Below are positions 7,306 through 14,073 of a stretch of 23,746 bases of DNA, in pieces. Position numbers and translations under genes: made by a program. The stretch lies in the NCBI GenBank assembly GCA_002403115.1, contig DHHE01000213.1, positions 835-24,580 of the forward strand, read 5' to 3'. Source of the stretch: a bacterium UBP2_UBA4780. GTDB taxonomy: Bacteria > Edwardsbacteria > AC1 > EtOH8. The notes below the pieces were generated by a model, which was given only the letters and a program-made list of their open reading frames with translations, was not told the origin of the DNA and searched no databases. The stretch's first letter is position 1, and each line of letters begins with the position of its first letter.

Positions 7306-8891
7306 TGTCCTCCTCCGACTTCCTGGTCATCGGCTCCGGCATCGCCGGCCTCTCCTTCGCCCTTAGGGCGGCCGGGAGGGGGACGGTGGTCATAATCACC
7401 AAGAAGGCCGAGACCGACTCCAACACCAACCTGGCCCAGGGCGGGGTGGCGGCGGTGGTGGGCCCGGACGACGATGTCCGCTCCCACGTCGAAGACACCA
7501 TCAGGGCCGGGTGCGGTCTCTCCAACCCTGAGGCGGTGGAGGCCATGGCCGCCGAGGGGCCGGAGCTTGTCAGAAATCTGATGGCTTTGGGGGTGGGATT
7601 CAGCCTGGGGCCGGACGGGGCCTTTGACCTGGGCCGGGAGGGAGGGCACTCGCACCGCCGCATCGTCCACGCCCGGGACTACACCGGTCGCGAGATCGAG
7701 CGGGCGCTGGTGGAGCGGGTCAGGGCCGACAAAAACGTCAGGATCCTGGAGCACCACCTGGCAGTAGACCTGATAATCGATCGGACCGGGGGCGCGGCCC
7801 GCTGCCGGGGGGCCTACGCGCTCAATCTCTCCACCCAGGGGATGGAGACCCATGCCGCCGGATGCGTCATGCTGGCGGCCGGGGGCATCGGCCAGGCCTA
7901 TCTTCACACCACCAATCCGCCCATCGCCACCGGAGACGGCATCGCCATGGCCTACCGGGCCGGGGCCACGGTGGCCAACATGGAGTTCGTCCAGTTCCAT
8001 CCCACTTCGCTCTACCAGCCGATGCCGGACAAGAGCGGCCGGGCATTCCTGATATCCGAAGCGGTGCGGGGCGAGGGCGGCGTCCTCCGCACTAAGGACG
8101 GCCGGGCCTTCATGTCCGACTACGACCAACGGCGGGAGATGGCGCCCCGGGACGTGGTGGCCCGGGCCATCGACTCCGAGCTAAAAGCCTCGGGCGAGCA
8201 CTGTGTCTTTCTGGACATCTCGTCTATCGGGCTGGAGCGCTTTCGATCAAGGTTTCCCAACATCCGCCAGGGGTGCGCCGAGCGGGGGGTGGATTTGGAA
8301 AGCATGAAAATACCGGTGGTGCCGGCCGCCCACTACATCTGCGGCGGGGTGAGGACCGATCTGTCGGGGCGCACCGACATCCGGGGGCTGTATGCGGCCG
8401 GGGAGACGGCCTGTCCCGGGGTTCACGGGGCCAACCGGCTGGCCTCTAACTCGCTTTTGGAGGCCCTGGTGTTCGCCCACCGGGCCGCCAGGGCCGCCGG
8501 CGAGGAGCTGGAGCCGTTGGGCGCGGTCCAGCCATGGGACTACGTGGGCTCGGTGCCCAGCCGGGAAAGGGTGGTGGTCAGCCACAACCGGCAGAGCATC
8601 CGCCGGCTGATGGGCGACTACGTCGGGGTGATGCGCAACGACGAGCGATTGAACCGGGCCGGACAGCGGCTGGGGGTCATCGAGCAGGAGATCAGCGACT
8701 ACTACTGGCGCTACCGGGTGGCCGAGGAGCTGGCCGAACTGCGCAACATCTCGACGGTGGCCAGGCTGGTGATCGAGTGCGCCTCGGAACGGAAGGAATC
8801 AAGGGGCCTGCACTACAACCAGGACCACCCGCGTCCCGACGACCGGGAATGGAGGCGCGACAGCCTGATCCGAAGGAAGGGCGGCGGATGA
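7302..8891 (+). CDS. nadB: L-aspartate oxidase
   Basis: A flavoenzyme that oxidises L-aspartate to iminoaspartate for quinolinate synthase (NadA) in de novo NAD synthesis; it can use oxygen or fumarate. The 529-residue product has the FAD-binding GSGIAGLSFALRAA (residues 11-24), TNLAQGGVAA, the GGHSHRRIVHARDYTGREIE active-site stretch, EFVQFHPTSLY, and GLYAAGETACPGVHGANRLASNS. LASNSLLEALVF is the usual end of the flavin domain, followed by the helical C-terminal domain. ATG 7302 overlaps the cdsA stop; ATG 7305 is an equal alternative. nadA and nadC are not in the window. Succinate dehydrogenase/fumarate reductase flavoproteins are related, but the motifs and length favour NadB. Confidence 0.95.
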   Translation: MMSSSDFLVIGSGIAGLSFALRAAGRGTVVIITKKAETDSNTNLAQGGVAAVVGPDDDVRSHVEDTIRAGCGLSNPEAVEAMAAEGPELVRNLMALGVGFSLGPDGAFDLGREGGHSHRRIVHARDYTGREIERALVERVRADKNVRILEHHLAVDLIIDRTGGAARCRGAYALNLSTQGMETHAAGCVMLAAGGIGQAYLHTTNPPIATGDGIAMAYRAGATVANMEFVQFHPTSLYQPMPDKSGRAFLISEAVRGEGGVLRTKDGRAFMSDYDQRREMAPRDVVARAIDSELKASGEHCVFLDISSIGLERFRSRFPNIRQGCAERGVDLESMKIPVVPAAHYICGGVRTDLSGRTDIRGLYAAGETACPGVHGANRLASNSLLEALVFAHRAARAAGEELEPLGAVQPWDYVGSVPSRERVVVSHNRQSIRRLMGDYVGVMRNDERLNRAGQRLGVIEQEISDYYWRYRVAEELAELRNISTVARLVIECASERKESRGLHYNQDHPRPDDREWRRDSLIRRKGGG

Positions 8892-8972
8892 TGGAACCGG
8901 AACCGGAAAGCTGGAATCGAAGACCAAAAACGGATATCGGAAGCTGAGGCCAAAAACGGAGGCCGATTATGC

Positions 8973-9001
8973 TTGACAAGCGGGTGACTTATTGCTATAA
9001 T
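8973..9001 (+). promoter_or_regulatory. perfect-consensus sigma70 promoter of the K+ transport operon
   Basis: TTGACA (8973-8978) and TATAAT (8996-9001) both match consensus exactly, with the ideal 17-base spacer. Transcription should start near 9008, giving a leader of about 115 bases before the start codon at 9124. It marks a new transcription unit after nadB. The 80 bases between nadB and the promoter hold only two copies of CCAAAAACGGA and no gene. Confidence 0.88.
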
Positions 9002-9009
9002 ACCAAGGT

Positions 9010-9115
9010 AGGTCGTTTCGTTTACACAACGAAGCGGCCTCGTTATTCAATGGAAGCAACAGCGCCACACAACCGGAAGGGATCCATAGGGCATGGCCTG
9101 CGGGCGGTGCCCTAT
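9010..9115 (+). other. structured leader RNA with two hairpins upstream of the EIIA gene
   Basis: Hairpin 1 pairs 9010-9022 with 9028-9040 (13 bp with two G-U pairs, loop TACAC). Hairpin 2 is a perfect 8-bp ATAGGGCA / TGCCCTAT (9086-9093 with 9108-9115) closing a 14-base loop. It ends 8 bases before the ATG, where no Shine-Dalgarno is visible. Neither has a strong T run. The segment does not match the c-di-AMP riboswitch consensus as far as I can judge by eye. It could control translation of the operon or serve as an operator; function is unknown. Confidence 0.45.
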
Positions 9116-9123
9116 TTGACGAT

Positions 9124-9663
9124 ATGCCGATAAAACTGTCCAGCCTTACCGAGGCCTCGCTGATCATCCCGTCGCTGGCCGCCACCGACGCCCGGGAGGT
9201 CCTGCAGGAGCTGCTGATCCGCGCCTTCACCTCGGACCGCATCTCCTCGCACCAGGCGGCCGAGGAGATGGAGGAACTGGTGCCGGGCGTCGGAGCCAGG
9301 GTGGGCCAGAGCATGCTCCGCGAGGGGGAGGAGGACATACTCCGGGAGCTGATGCACCGGGAGACGCTGGGCACCACCGGCATCGGCGAGGCGGTGGCCA
9401 TACCACACACCCGGCACCCGCTGGTCAAGGAGATGGTCATGGTTCTCGGCCGCTCCCACCGGGGGATAGATTTCAACTCCCTGGACGGGCAGCCGGTGAG
9501 GCTTTTCTTCATGCTTCTCATACCGCAGGAGGAGAGGGTCAGGCATCTGTCCGCCCTGGCCGAGATCGCCCGCCTGGTCAAGGCCCAGGACTTCGTCCCC
9601 GGCGCCCTGCAGGCCCCGGACGCCAAGGAGATCCTCAAGCTGCTGAAGAAGGCCGAGGGATGA
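9124..9663 (+). CDS. PTS EIIA-like (PtsN / EIIA-Ntr family) protein
   Basis: A cytoplasmic phosphoacceptor domain of the fructose/nitrogen PTS EIIA type. The 179-residue product shows LMHRETLGTTGIGEAVAIPH, with the phosphorylatable His95 in the PHTRH context, and the core strand segment RLFFMLLIPQEERVRHLSALAEIARL. About 25 extra residues (roughly 40-70, SSHQAAEEMEELVPG region) precede the active site compared with typical PtsN of ~150-160 residues. No EIIB/EIIC sugar domains follow. Instead the stop overlaps the start of the K+ channel gene by 4 bases. In E. coli EIIA-Ntr binds TrkA and controls K+ uptake; by inference this protein may gate the adjacent transporter. No HPr or enzyme I is in the window. 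Confidence 0.88.
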   Translation: MPIKLSSLTEASLIIPSLAATDAREVLQELLIRAFTSDRISSHQAAEEMEELVPGVGARVGQSMLREGEEDILRELMHRETLGTTGIGEAVAIPHTRHPLVKEMVMVLGRSHRGIDFNSLDGQPVRLFFMLLIPQEERVRHLSALAEIARLVKAQDFVPGALQAPDAKEILKLLKKAEG

Positions 9664-11057
9664 GGCGACCCCCGGAGATCTACAACCGCCTCTTCCGGGT
9701 GGAGATCACCCCGGCCCGGATACTGGTGCTGGGATTCGCCATCGCCATCCTGGTCGGCTCGGTGCTTTTATGGATGCCGTTCGCCTCGCCCCGGGACAAC
9801 CCCTGTTCCTATGTCGACGCCCTGTTCACCTCGGCTTCGGCCGTCTGCGTCACCGGGCTGATAGTCAGGGACACCCCGAACGACTTCACCCCTGCCGGGC
9901 TGGCGGTGATACTGGTACTCATCCAGATAGGCGGCCTGGGCTACATGTCCATCGCCACCGTCCTCTCCCTGCTGGTGGGGCGAAAGATCTCGCTCAAGGA
10001 GAGGCTGATGATCCGGGAGGCCTACAACGTGCTGACCCTGGAGGGCCTGGCCCGGTTCGCCCTGCGCATCCTCAAGGTGACGGCGGTGCTGGAGCTGGCC
10101 GGGGCGGCGGTGCTGGCCCTGCACTGGCACAACCTGGGCTTTCCGCCCATGAAGGCGGCCGTCCTGGGGGTGTTCCACGCGGTCTCCGCCTTCTGCAACG
10201 CCGGATTTTCCCTGTTCTCCAACAACCTGGCCGATTTCGCCGCAGACCCGGTGGTCTCACTGACGGTCAGCGGCCTGGTGGTGGCCGGGGGGCTGGGTTT
10301 CATCGTCATCAGCGATCTTTACAAGACCAAGGTCAAGAGGGCCGAGCGGCGGCTGACCGTCCACACCAAGATGGTGCTGGCAGTCACCGGGCTGCTGATC
10401 GTCGGGGGGACCCTGTTCATCTACCTTATGGAGCGAAACCACCTGCTGTCCAGCTTTCCCGAGGCCGCCAGGTGGATGGTGTCGCTGTTTCACGCCATAA
10501 CCCCGCGGACCGCCGGCTTCAACTCCATCGATATAGGAAGCCTGTACTTCCCCACCCTGCTGCTCCTGATCATCCTCATGTTCATCGGGGCCTCGCCCGG
10601 GGGGACCGGCGGCGGCATCAAAACCACGACTTTCGGGGTGATCATGGCCTCGGTTTGGGCCACCGTCTCAGGCCGTACTCGGGTCAATTTCCTTAGGTCG
10701 CGGATACCGGCCGAAGCCATAAGCCGCTCCTACGTGCTGGCCTTCATGGGCGGGATGCTGGTGGTGCTTGTGGCCCTGATGGTGTTGCGGGCCGAGATGC
10801 GGGCACTGACCGCCGACCGTATGATGCCGGTGCTGTTCGAGGTGGTCTCGGCCTTCGGCACGGTGGGCCTGTCGGCCGGTTCGGCCTCCAACCCGGCCTG
10901 CAGCCTGTCGCACGACTTCAACGTCTGGGGCAAGCTGCTGATAGTTCTGACCATGTTCGCCGGACGGGTGGGGCCGCTGACCTTGGGGACGGCCGTGGTC
11001 TGGCGCCGCAAGGACCTGCCCTTCGACTACCCCGAGGCCCGGGTACTGATCGGCTGA
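9660..11057 (+). CDS. TrkH/KtrB-family K+ uptake channel subunit
   Basis: An inner-membrane K+ (or Na+-coupled K+) translocating subunit of the superfamily of K+ transporters. The 465-residue product has many hydrophobic spans and four pore-loop repeats, each with the selectivity-filter glycine: TSASAVCVTGL, HAVSAFCNAGFSL, HAITPRTAGFNS and EVVSAFGTVGLSAG. SPGGTGGGIKTTTFG is the characteristic intramembrane-loop region of repeat three. The length and single set of repeats fit KtrB better than the longer TrkH. ATG 9660 lies in an ATGA overlap with the EIIA gene. A KtrA-type RCK subunit follows after about 100 bases. Confidence 0.94.
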   Translation: MRRPPEIYNRLFRVEITPARILVLGFAIAILVGSVLLWMPFASPRDNPCSYVDALFTSASAVCVTGLIVRDTPNDFTPAGLAVILVLIQIGGLGYMSIATVLSLLVGRKISLKERLMIREAYNVLTLEGLARFALRILKVTAVLELAGAAVLALHWHNLGFPPMKAAVLGVFHAVSAFCNAGFSLFSNNLADFAADPVVSLTVSGLVVAGGLGFIVISDLYKTKVKRAERRLTVHTKMVLAVTGLLIVGGTLFIYLMERNHLLSSFPEAARWMVSLFHAITPRTAGFNSIDIGSLYFPTLLLLIILMFIGASPGGTGGGIKTTTFGVIMASVWATVSGRTRVNFLRSRIPAEAISRSYVLAFMGGMLVVLVALMVLRAEMRALTADRMMPVLFEVVSAFGTVGLSAGSASNPACSLSHDFNVWGKLLIVLTMFAGRVGPLTLGTAVVWRRKDLPFDYPEARVLIG

Positions 11058-11158
11058 GCCCGCAAAGGCCTGGCCGCGGAGCGACGCTAAAATATCCGGA
11101 GCGAAACCCGCCCGGGCGGGCGTTCAAAGACGAACCAAGCAATTCAATGACGTAGCAC

Positions 11159-11845
11159 ATGAGACAGTTCGCGGTGATCGGCCTGGGACAGTTCGGATCC
11201 AGCGTGGCCCGCTCCCTGGCCGAGAAGGGGTGTGAGGTGATCGCCATCGACAGGGACGGCGACCGGGTGGCCGAGATATCGGAGACGGTGGCCCAGGCCC
11301 TGGCCTTGGACGCGGTGGACGAGAAGGCCCTGTCGGCCCTGGGGCTCAAGGACGCCGACGTGGCCATCGTCTCCACCGGCCAGGACATCGAGGCCTCGAT
11401 TTCCATCGTCCTCATCCTCAAGGAGATGGGGGTCAGGGAGATCGTGGCCAAGGCGGTGACCGACATGCACGGCACCATCCTCAAAAAGGTGGGGGCCGAC
11501 CGGGTCATCTTCCCGGAGCGTGACATGGGGGAGCGCATCGCCGAGAGCCTGGCCTCGCCCAACGTCCGCGATTACAGCGAGATCTCGGACACCCACGGCA
11601 TCATGGAGCTGGTGGCCCCCAAGCGGTTCTGGAAGAAATCCATGGCCGAGCTGGACCTGGACGACGAGTTCAACGTCTCGGCGGTGGCCATCAAGCGCAA
11701 GGTGCCCACCATCCGCGATGACGGCGAGACCGAGCTCCGCGAGGAGATCAACATCCGGCCCAAGCCCGAGGACAGGATCAACCAGGGCGACGTCCTGATC
11801 ATCATCGGCAGCTACGACGACATCCAGAAGGTGAGGGGCCTCTGA
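11159..11845 (+). CDS. KtrA/TrkA-type RCK gating subunit of K+ transporter
   Basis: A cytoplasmic ring-forming regulator that binds NAD(H) or ADP/ATP and gates the membrane channel. The 228-residue product has one RCK_N Rossmann domain with GLGQFG (residues 8-13) and an acidic residue after the second strand (AIDRD, Asp31). A C-terminal RCK_C domain follows (about 140-228). One RCK pair rather than two makes it KtrA-like. No clear Shine-Dalgarno precedes ATG. The 101-base gap after the channel gene contains a 14-base perfect palindrome CCCGCCCGGGCGGG (11107-11120). RCK_C domains of many KtrA bind c-di-AMP, but that cannot be read here. Confidence 0.94.
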   Translation: MRQFAVIGLGQFGSSVARSLAEKGCEVIAIDRDGDRVAEISETVAQALALDAVDEKALSALGLKDADVAIVSTGQDIEASISIVLILKEMGVREIVAKAVTDMHGTILKKVGADRVIFPERDMGERIAESLASPNVRDYSEISDTHGIMELVAPKRFWKKSMAELDLDDEFNVSAVAIKRKVPTIRDDGETELREEINIRPKPEDRINQGDVLIIIGSYDDIQKVRGL

Positions 11846-11847
11846 CC

Positions 11848-12117
11848 ATGGACAGCGACCGGAAGAAGGACGCCGCCAAGTTGGTGGAGCTGGGCAAATT
11901 CTACTACCTCAATCAGAAGTACGACCAGGCGGTCGAGGAGTACCGCCAGGCGGTGGAGCTTGACCCCAGGAACACCGACGCCCGATACAACCTGGGCATC
12001 GCCCTGGAGACGATCAACGACCTGGAAGGCGCCCGGGATACCTTCGAGAAGCTGCTGGAGCTGGACCCGGAGTACAAGGGCGCCCAGGAGCACTACGACC
12101 GGCTGGTGGAGCAGTGA
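11848..12117 (+). CDS. small tetratricopeptide-repeat protein
   Basis: An 89-residue soluble protein made almost entirely of two TPR units: residues about 9-42 (LGKFYYLNQKYDQAVEEYRQ, ending ELDPRN) and 43-76 (YNLGIALETINDLEGARDTF, ending ELDPEY). A capping helix follows. TPRs mediate protein contacts; the partner is unknown. It starts 2 bases after the RCK gene stop, so it is translated with the K+ module. No signal peptide or membrane span. A role as adaptor between EIIA or another protein and the Ktr complex is possible but is inference only. Confidence 0.85.
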   Translation: MDSDRKKDAAKLVELGKFYYLNQKYDQAVEEYRQAVELDPRNTDARYNLGIALETINDLEGARDTFEKLLELDPEYKGAQEHYDRLVEQ

Positions 12118-12133
12118 GATAGAGGGCTTTTTT

Positions 12134-12160
12134 TCAGGAAACCAGGAAAACAGGAACGGC
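12134..12160 (+). repeat. CAGGAAACC direct-repeat segment (third copy in window)
   Basis: The motif CAGGAAACCAGGAAAACAGG repeats a CAGGAA(A/T)CC unit. The same unit appears at 3113-3130 (before tsf) and 6440-6453 (before cdsA). All three lie in intergenic DNA. This copy and the cdsA copy are followed by TTCATGGATTC- or TCATGAATTC-like sequence. Confidence 0.6.
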
Positions 12161-12255
12161 TTTCCTCCAGGCGGCGCGGGAAAAAAGAGAAGCCATATAA
12201 GTATAGTATTAAAAAGGGCATTCATGGATTCACGGCTTCCTCATAGAGAAGAAAC

Positions 12256-12285
12256 AAAGGGATGGCTTGGCGCCATCCTTTTCTC
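12256..12285 (+). terminator. intrinsic terminator after the K+ operon
   Basis: An 11-bp stem pairs 12256-12266 with 12272-12282 (one G-U pair, loop TTGGC). Its lower pairs come from an A-rich 5' side and the TTTTCTC 3' tail. It ends only 6-9 bases before the ATG of the EamA gene, so any transcript of that gene starting upstream would have to pass it. It most simply ends the EIIA-Ktr-TPR transcript. Confidence 0.72.
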
Positions 12286-12290
12286 ATAAC

Positions 12291-13148
12291 ATGGATAGGC
12301 CCAGGCACCTCTGGCCGCTGATGGCGGTGGGGGTGGCCTCGATCTCCAGCGCCGCCGTGCTCATCAAGCTGTGCCAGGCCGGGCCGCTGGCCGTGGCCTT
12401 CTACAGGCTGGGTCTGGCCAGCCTGCTGCTCTGGCCGGTATTCCTGGCAAGAAGATCGTGGAAGGAGCTCGACCCGGGGAAACTGGCCTGGGCCGTGCTG
12501 GCCGGGCTCTTTCTCGCCATGCACTTCGGGCTGTGGCTGTACTCGCTCAGCTACACCACGGTGGCCAGCTCGGTGGTGCTGGTGACGCTGAACCCCCTGT
12601 TCGTGGGGATCCTGGGCTGGCTGTTCCTGGGGGAGAGGGTAGGCGTCCGGCTGGTGCTGGCCATCGCCCTGGTGATCGCCGGGGGTCTCCTGATCAGCGG
12701 CGGAGCCTTGCAGGCCGGCGGGACGGCGATGAAGGGGAACCTGCTGGCCCTGGGCGGGGCCCTGATGGCCTCGCTCTACCTGCTGGCCGGCCGCAGGCTG
12801 AGGGTCTCCATGGGCATCGTGCCATACGCCACGGTGTGCTACACGGCCACCACCCTGATCCTGCTGGCCGGCTGCCTGGCTCTGGGCGTGCCGCTGCGGG
12901 GGTTCCCGGCCTCCACCTGGCTCCTTTTCCTGGGCCTGGCCCTGGGGCCGCAGATCCTGGGGCACACCGTCTTCAACTGGGGCCTGAGATACCTGCCGGC
13001 ATCCCGCATCGCCATGATGATAGTGGCCGAGCCGGTGGGGGCCACGGTGCTGGCCTTCCTGGTGCTGGCCCAGGCGCCGACCCCGGGCGAGATGGCCGGA
13101 GGAGCCCTGATCCTGGCCGGTGTCTACCTGTCGGCGGCGGTGCGTTAA
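12291..13148 (+). CDS. EamA/DMT-family permease
   Basis: An inner-membrane transporter of the drug/metabolite superfamily; substrate unknown (amino acids or other metabolites in characterised members). The 285-residue product has ten predicted hydrophobic spans arranged as two EamA repeats. The first is around MAVGVASISSAAVLIK to LFLGERVGVRLVLAIALVIAG, the second around GNLLALGGALMASLYLLAG to the C-terminus, with EPVGATVLAFLVLAQ before the last helix. ATG 12291 is preferred; a TTG at 12267 would place the start in the loop of the terminator hairpin. No Shine-Dalgarno is seen, so it may be leaderless or use a weak site. No convincing promoter was found in 12118-12255. It is probably a single gene. 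Confidence 0.9.
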   Translation: MDRPRHLWPLMAVGVASISSAAVLIKLCQAGPLAVAFYRLGLASLLLWPVFLARRSWKELDPGKLAWAVLAGLFLAMHFGLWLYSLSYTTVASSVVLVTLNPLFVGILGWLFLGERVGVRLVLAIALVIAGGLLISGGALQAGGTAMKGNLLALGGALMASLYLLAGRRLRVSMGIVPYATVCYTATTLILLAGCLALGVPLRGFPASTWLLFLGLALGPQILGHTVFNWGLRYLPASRIAMMIVAEPVGATVLAFLVLAQAPTPGEMAGGALILAGVYLSAAVR

Positions 13149-13214
13149 ACCATCCGCAGCGCAGGCGCTGCTGTCTTCGGAACGGATTGCCGTCGGCGAT
13201 CATTCAGGCGCCAT

Positions 13215-13235
13215 GAAACGTGCGAAACGTGCGAA
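13215..13235 (+). repeat. 9-bp tandem direct repeat just upstream of the pyr promoter
   Basis: GAAACGTGC occurs twice in tandem (13215-13223, 13224-13232), followed by GAA. It ends 5 bases before the -35 box at 13241. It could be a regulator site or an UP-like spacer; no known factor is recognised. A perfect GCAGCGC / GCGCTGC inverted repeat lies further upstream, after the EamA stop. Confidence 0.5.
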
Positions 13236-13240
13236 TCTCC

Positions 13241-13269
13241 TTGACAAACGGTGCGGGATGTCGTATAAT
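13241..13269 (+). promoter_or_regulatory. perfect-consensus sigma70 promoter of the pyr operon
   Basis: TTGACA (13241-13246) and TATAAT (13264-13269) match consensus exactly with a 17-base spacer. Start of transcription is predicted near 13276, giving a pyrR leader of about 240 bases that holds the attenuator. Confidence 0.9.
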
Positions 13270-13290
13270 AAACAAAGTTATTACCTTTAA

Positions 13291-13328
13291 ATCTGATCCC
13301 GAGAGGTCAGAAAGGACCAAATGAAGAT
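13291..13328 (+). promoter_or_regulatory. PyrR-binding element of the pyr attenuator
   Basis: The core ATCCCGAGAGGTCAGAAAGG (13296-13315) fits the PyrR RNA site known from Firmicutes, in which a TCC, a purine-rich GAGAGG loop and a downstream AAGG are conserved. ATCT (13291-13294) can pair with AGAT (13325-13328), and TCC (13297-13299) with GGA (13314-13316). UMP-bound PyrR would be expected to stabilise this hairpin and let the downstream terminator form. Identification rests on motif resemblance plus position before pyrR. Confidence 0.82.
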
Positions 13329-13392
13329 TTTGTCATCACATAACATACAGGAGCCTCCGTTCCCCCCAAGGGGAGACGGGGGCTTTTTCTAA
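13321..13392 (+). CDS. possible 23-codon leader ORF reading through the pyr attenuator
   Basis: An ATG at 13321 has an AAAGGA ribosome binding site (13311-13316) 4 bases upstream, inside the PyrR-binding element. The frame stays open for 23 codons, covers the whole terminator hairpin and its T run, and stops with TAA just after it (13390-13392). The peptide begins MKILSSHNIQ and ends GGFF. PyrR binding would mask the ribosome binding site, and a translating ribosome would disrupt the terminator. The frame may still be chance in a short leader. No homolog is recognised. Confidence 0.4.
   Translation: MKILSSHNIQEPPFPPRGDGGFF
13352..13388 (+). terminator. intrinsic terminator of the pyr attenuator
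   Basis: The arms 13352-13366 and 13370-13384 form a stem of about 14 pairs with one C-A mismatch and two G-U pairs, followed by TTTTT (13384-13388). It sits between the PyrR site and pyrR, as expected for PyrR-dependent transcription attenuation of pyr genes. Confidence 0.88.
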
Positions 13393-13474
13393 CCGCGGAG
13401 CGCGCAAAGTCAGGGCATTATACCGCGAAGATCGCAAAGGTTCTTACCTCGGGTTGCTCTGCGTTCTCTGCGGT
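13392..13474. repeat. dispersed-type repeat: ACCGCgGAGnnCGCAAAG units
   Basis: Two direct 18-base units (13392-13409 and 13422-13439, period 30) are followed by an inverted related unit (13457-13474, reverse complement ACCGCAGAGAACGCAGAG). The arrangement is that of a small palindromic intergenic element inserted between the pyr terminator and pyrR. No coding capacity. I recall similar sequences from many unrelated genomes, but could not check. Confidence 0.6.
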
Positions 13475-13518
13475 CATATCGGCCAAGACAAACTAAAAAC
13501 CGATATACGGAGGGAACC

Positions 13519-14073
13519 ATGACCAAGCAGAAGGCGGTCATCATGGACGCCAAACAGATGGATCGGGCGCTGACGCGTATCGCCCACGAGATCCTGGAGC
13601 GCAATAAGGGGACCCAGGACCTGCTGATCGTCGGCATCAAGCGGCGGGGCGACAGCCTGGGGCGCAAGATAGCCAGGATAATCGGGGAGATCGAGAAGAC
13701 GGAGGTGCCCTACGGCGCCCTGGACATAACATTCTACCGGGACGACCTGCAGACCATCGCCCACCAGCCGGTGGTCAACCAGACCGAGCTCAACCACGAC
13801 GTCACCAACAAGACGGTGGTGCTGGTGGACGACGTGCTCTACACCGGGCGGACGGTGCGGGCGGCCCTGGACGAGATACTGGATTTCGGCCGGCCCAAGA
13901 GGGTGGAGCTGGCGGTGCTGATAGACCGGGGTCACCGGGAGCTGCCGGTCAAGGCCGACTACGTGGGCAAGAACGTGCCCACCTCGCAGAAGGAGATCAT
14001 CGGAGTGCGTACCATGGAGGAGGACGGCGAGGAAAAGGTGATCATCAAGGAGAAAGCCGATGAAGTGGAGTAG
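13519..14073 (+). CDS. pyrR: PyrR: pyr operon RNA-binding attenuator protein / uracil phosphoribosyltransferase
   Basis: A bifunctional cytoplasmic protein. It binds the pyr leader RNA when loaded with UMP, promoting termination, and can also convert uracil plus PRPP to UMP. The 184-residue product has the phosphoribosyltransferase fold with the PRPP loop VVLVDDVLYTGRTVRAALD (residues 100-118), LLIVGIKRRGDSLGRKIA near the N-terminus and the DITFYRDDL motif typical of PyrR. ATG follows an AGGGA-type site. It is the first gene behind the attenuator and overlaps pyrB by 14 bases. A PyrR-like UPRT without a leader site would be the alternative; the leader makes PyrR the better call. Confidence 0.96.
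   Translation: MTKQKAVIMDAKQMDRALTRIAHEILERNKGTQDLLIVGIKRRGDSLGRKIARIIGEIEKTEVPYGALDITFYRDDLQTIAHQPVVNQTELNHDVTNKTVVLVDDVLYTGRTVRAALDEILDFGRPKRVELAVLIDRGHRELPVKADYVGKNVPTSQKEIIGVRTMEEDGEEKVIIKEKADEVE

Noticed and set aside
6960..8129. 389-codon minus-strand frame
   Set aside because: Antisense of cdsA and nadB, whose motifs are clear on the + strand; no ribosome binding site or domain.
8888..8947. 19-codon frame starting at the nadB stop (MMEPEPESWN...)
   Set aside because: Overlaps nadB by 4 bases but is very short, has no conserved feature and ends in CCAAAAACGG repeats.
9002..9123. c-di-AMP (ydaO-type) riboswitch before the K+ operon
   Set aside because: Expected from biology, but the conserved core of that family was not visible by eye.
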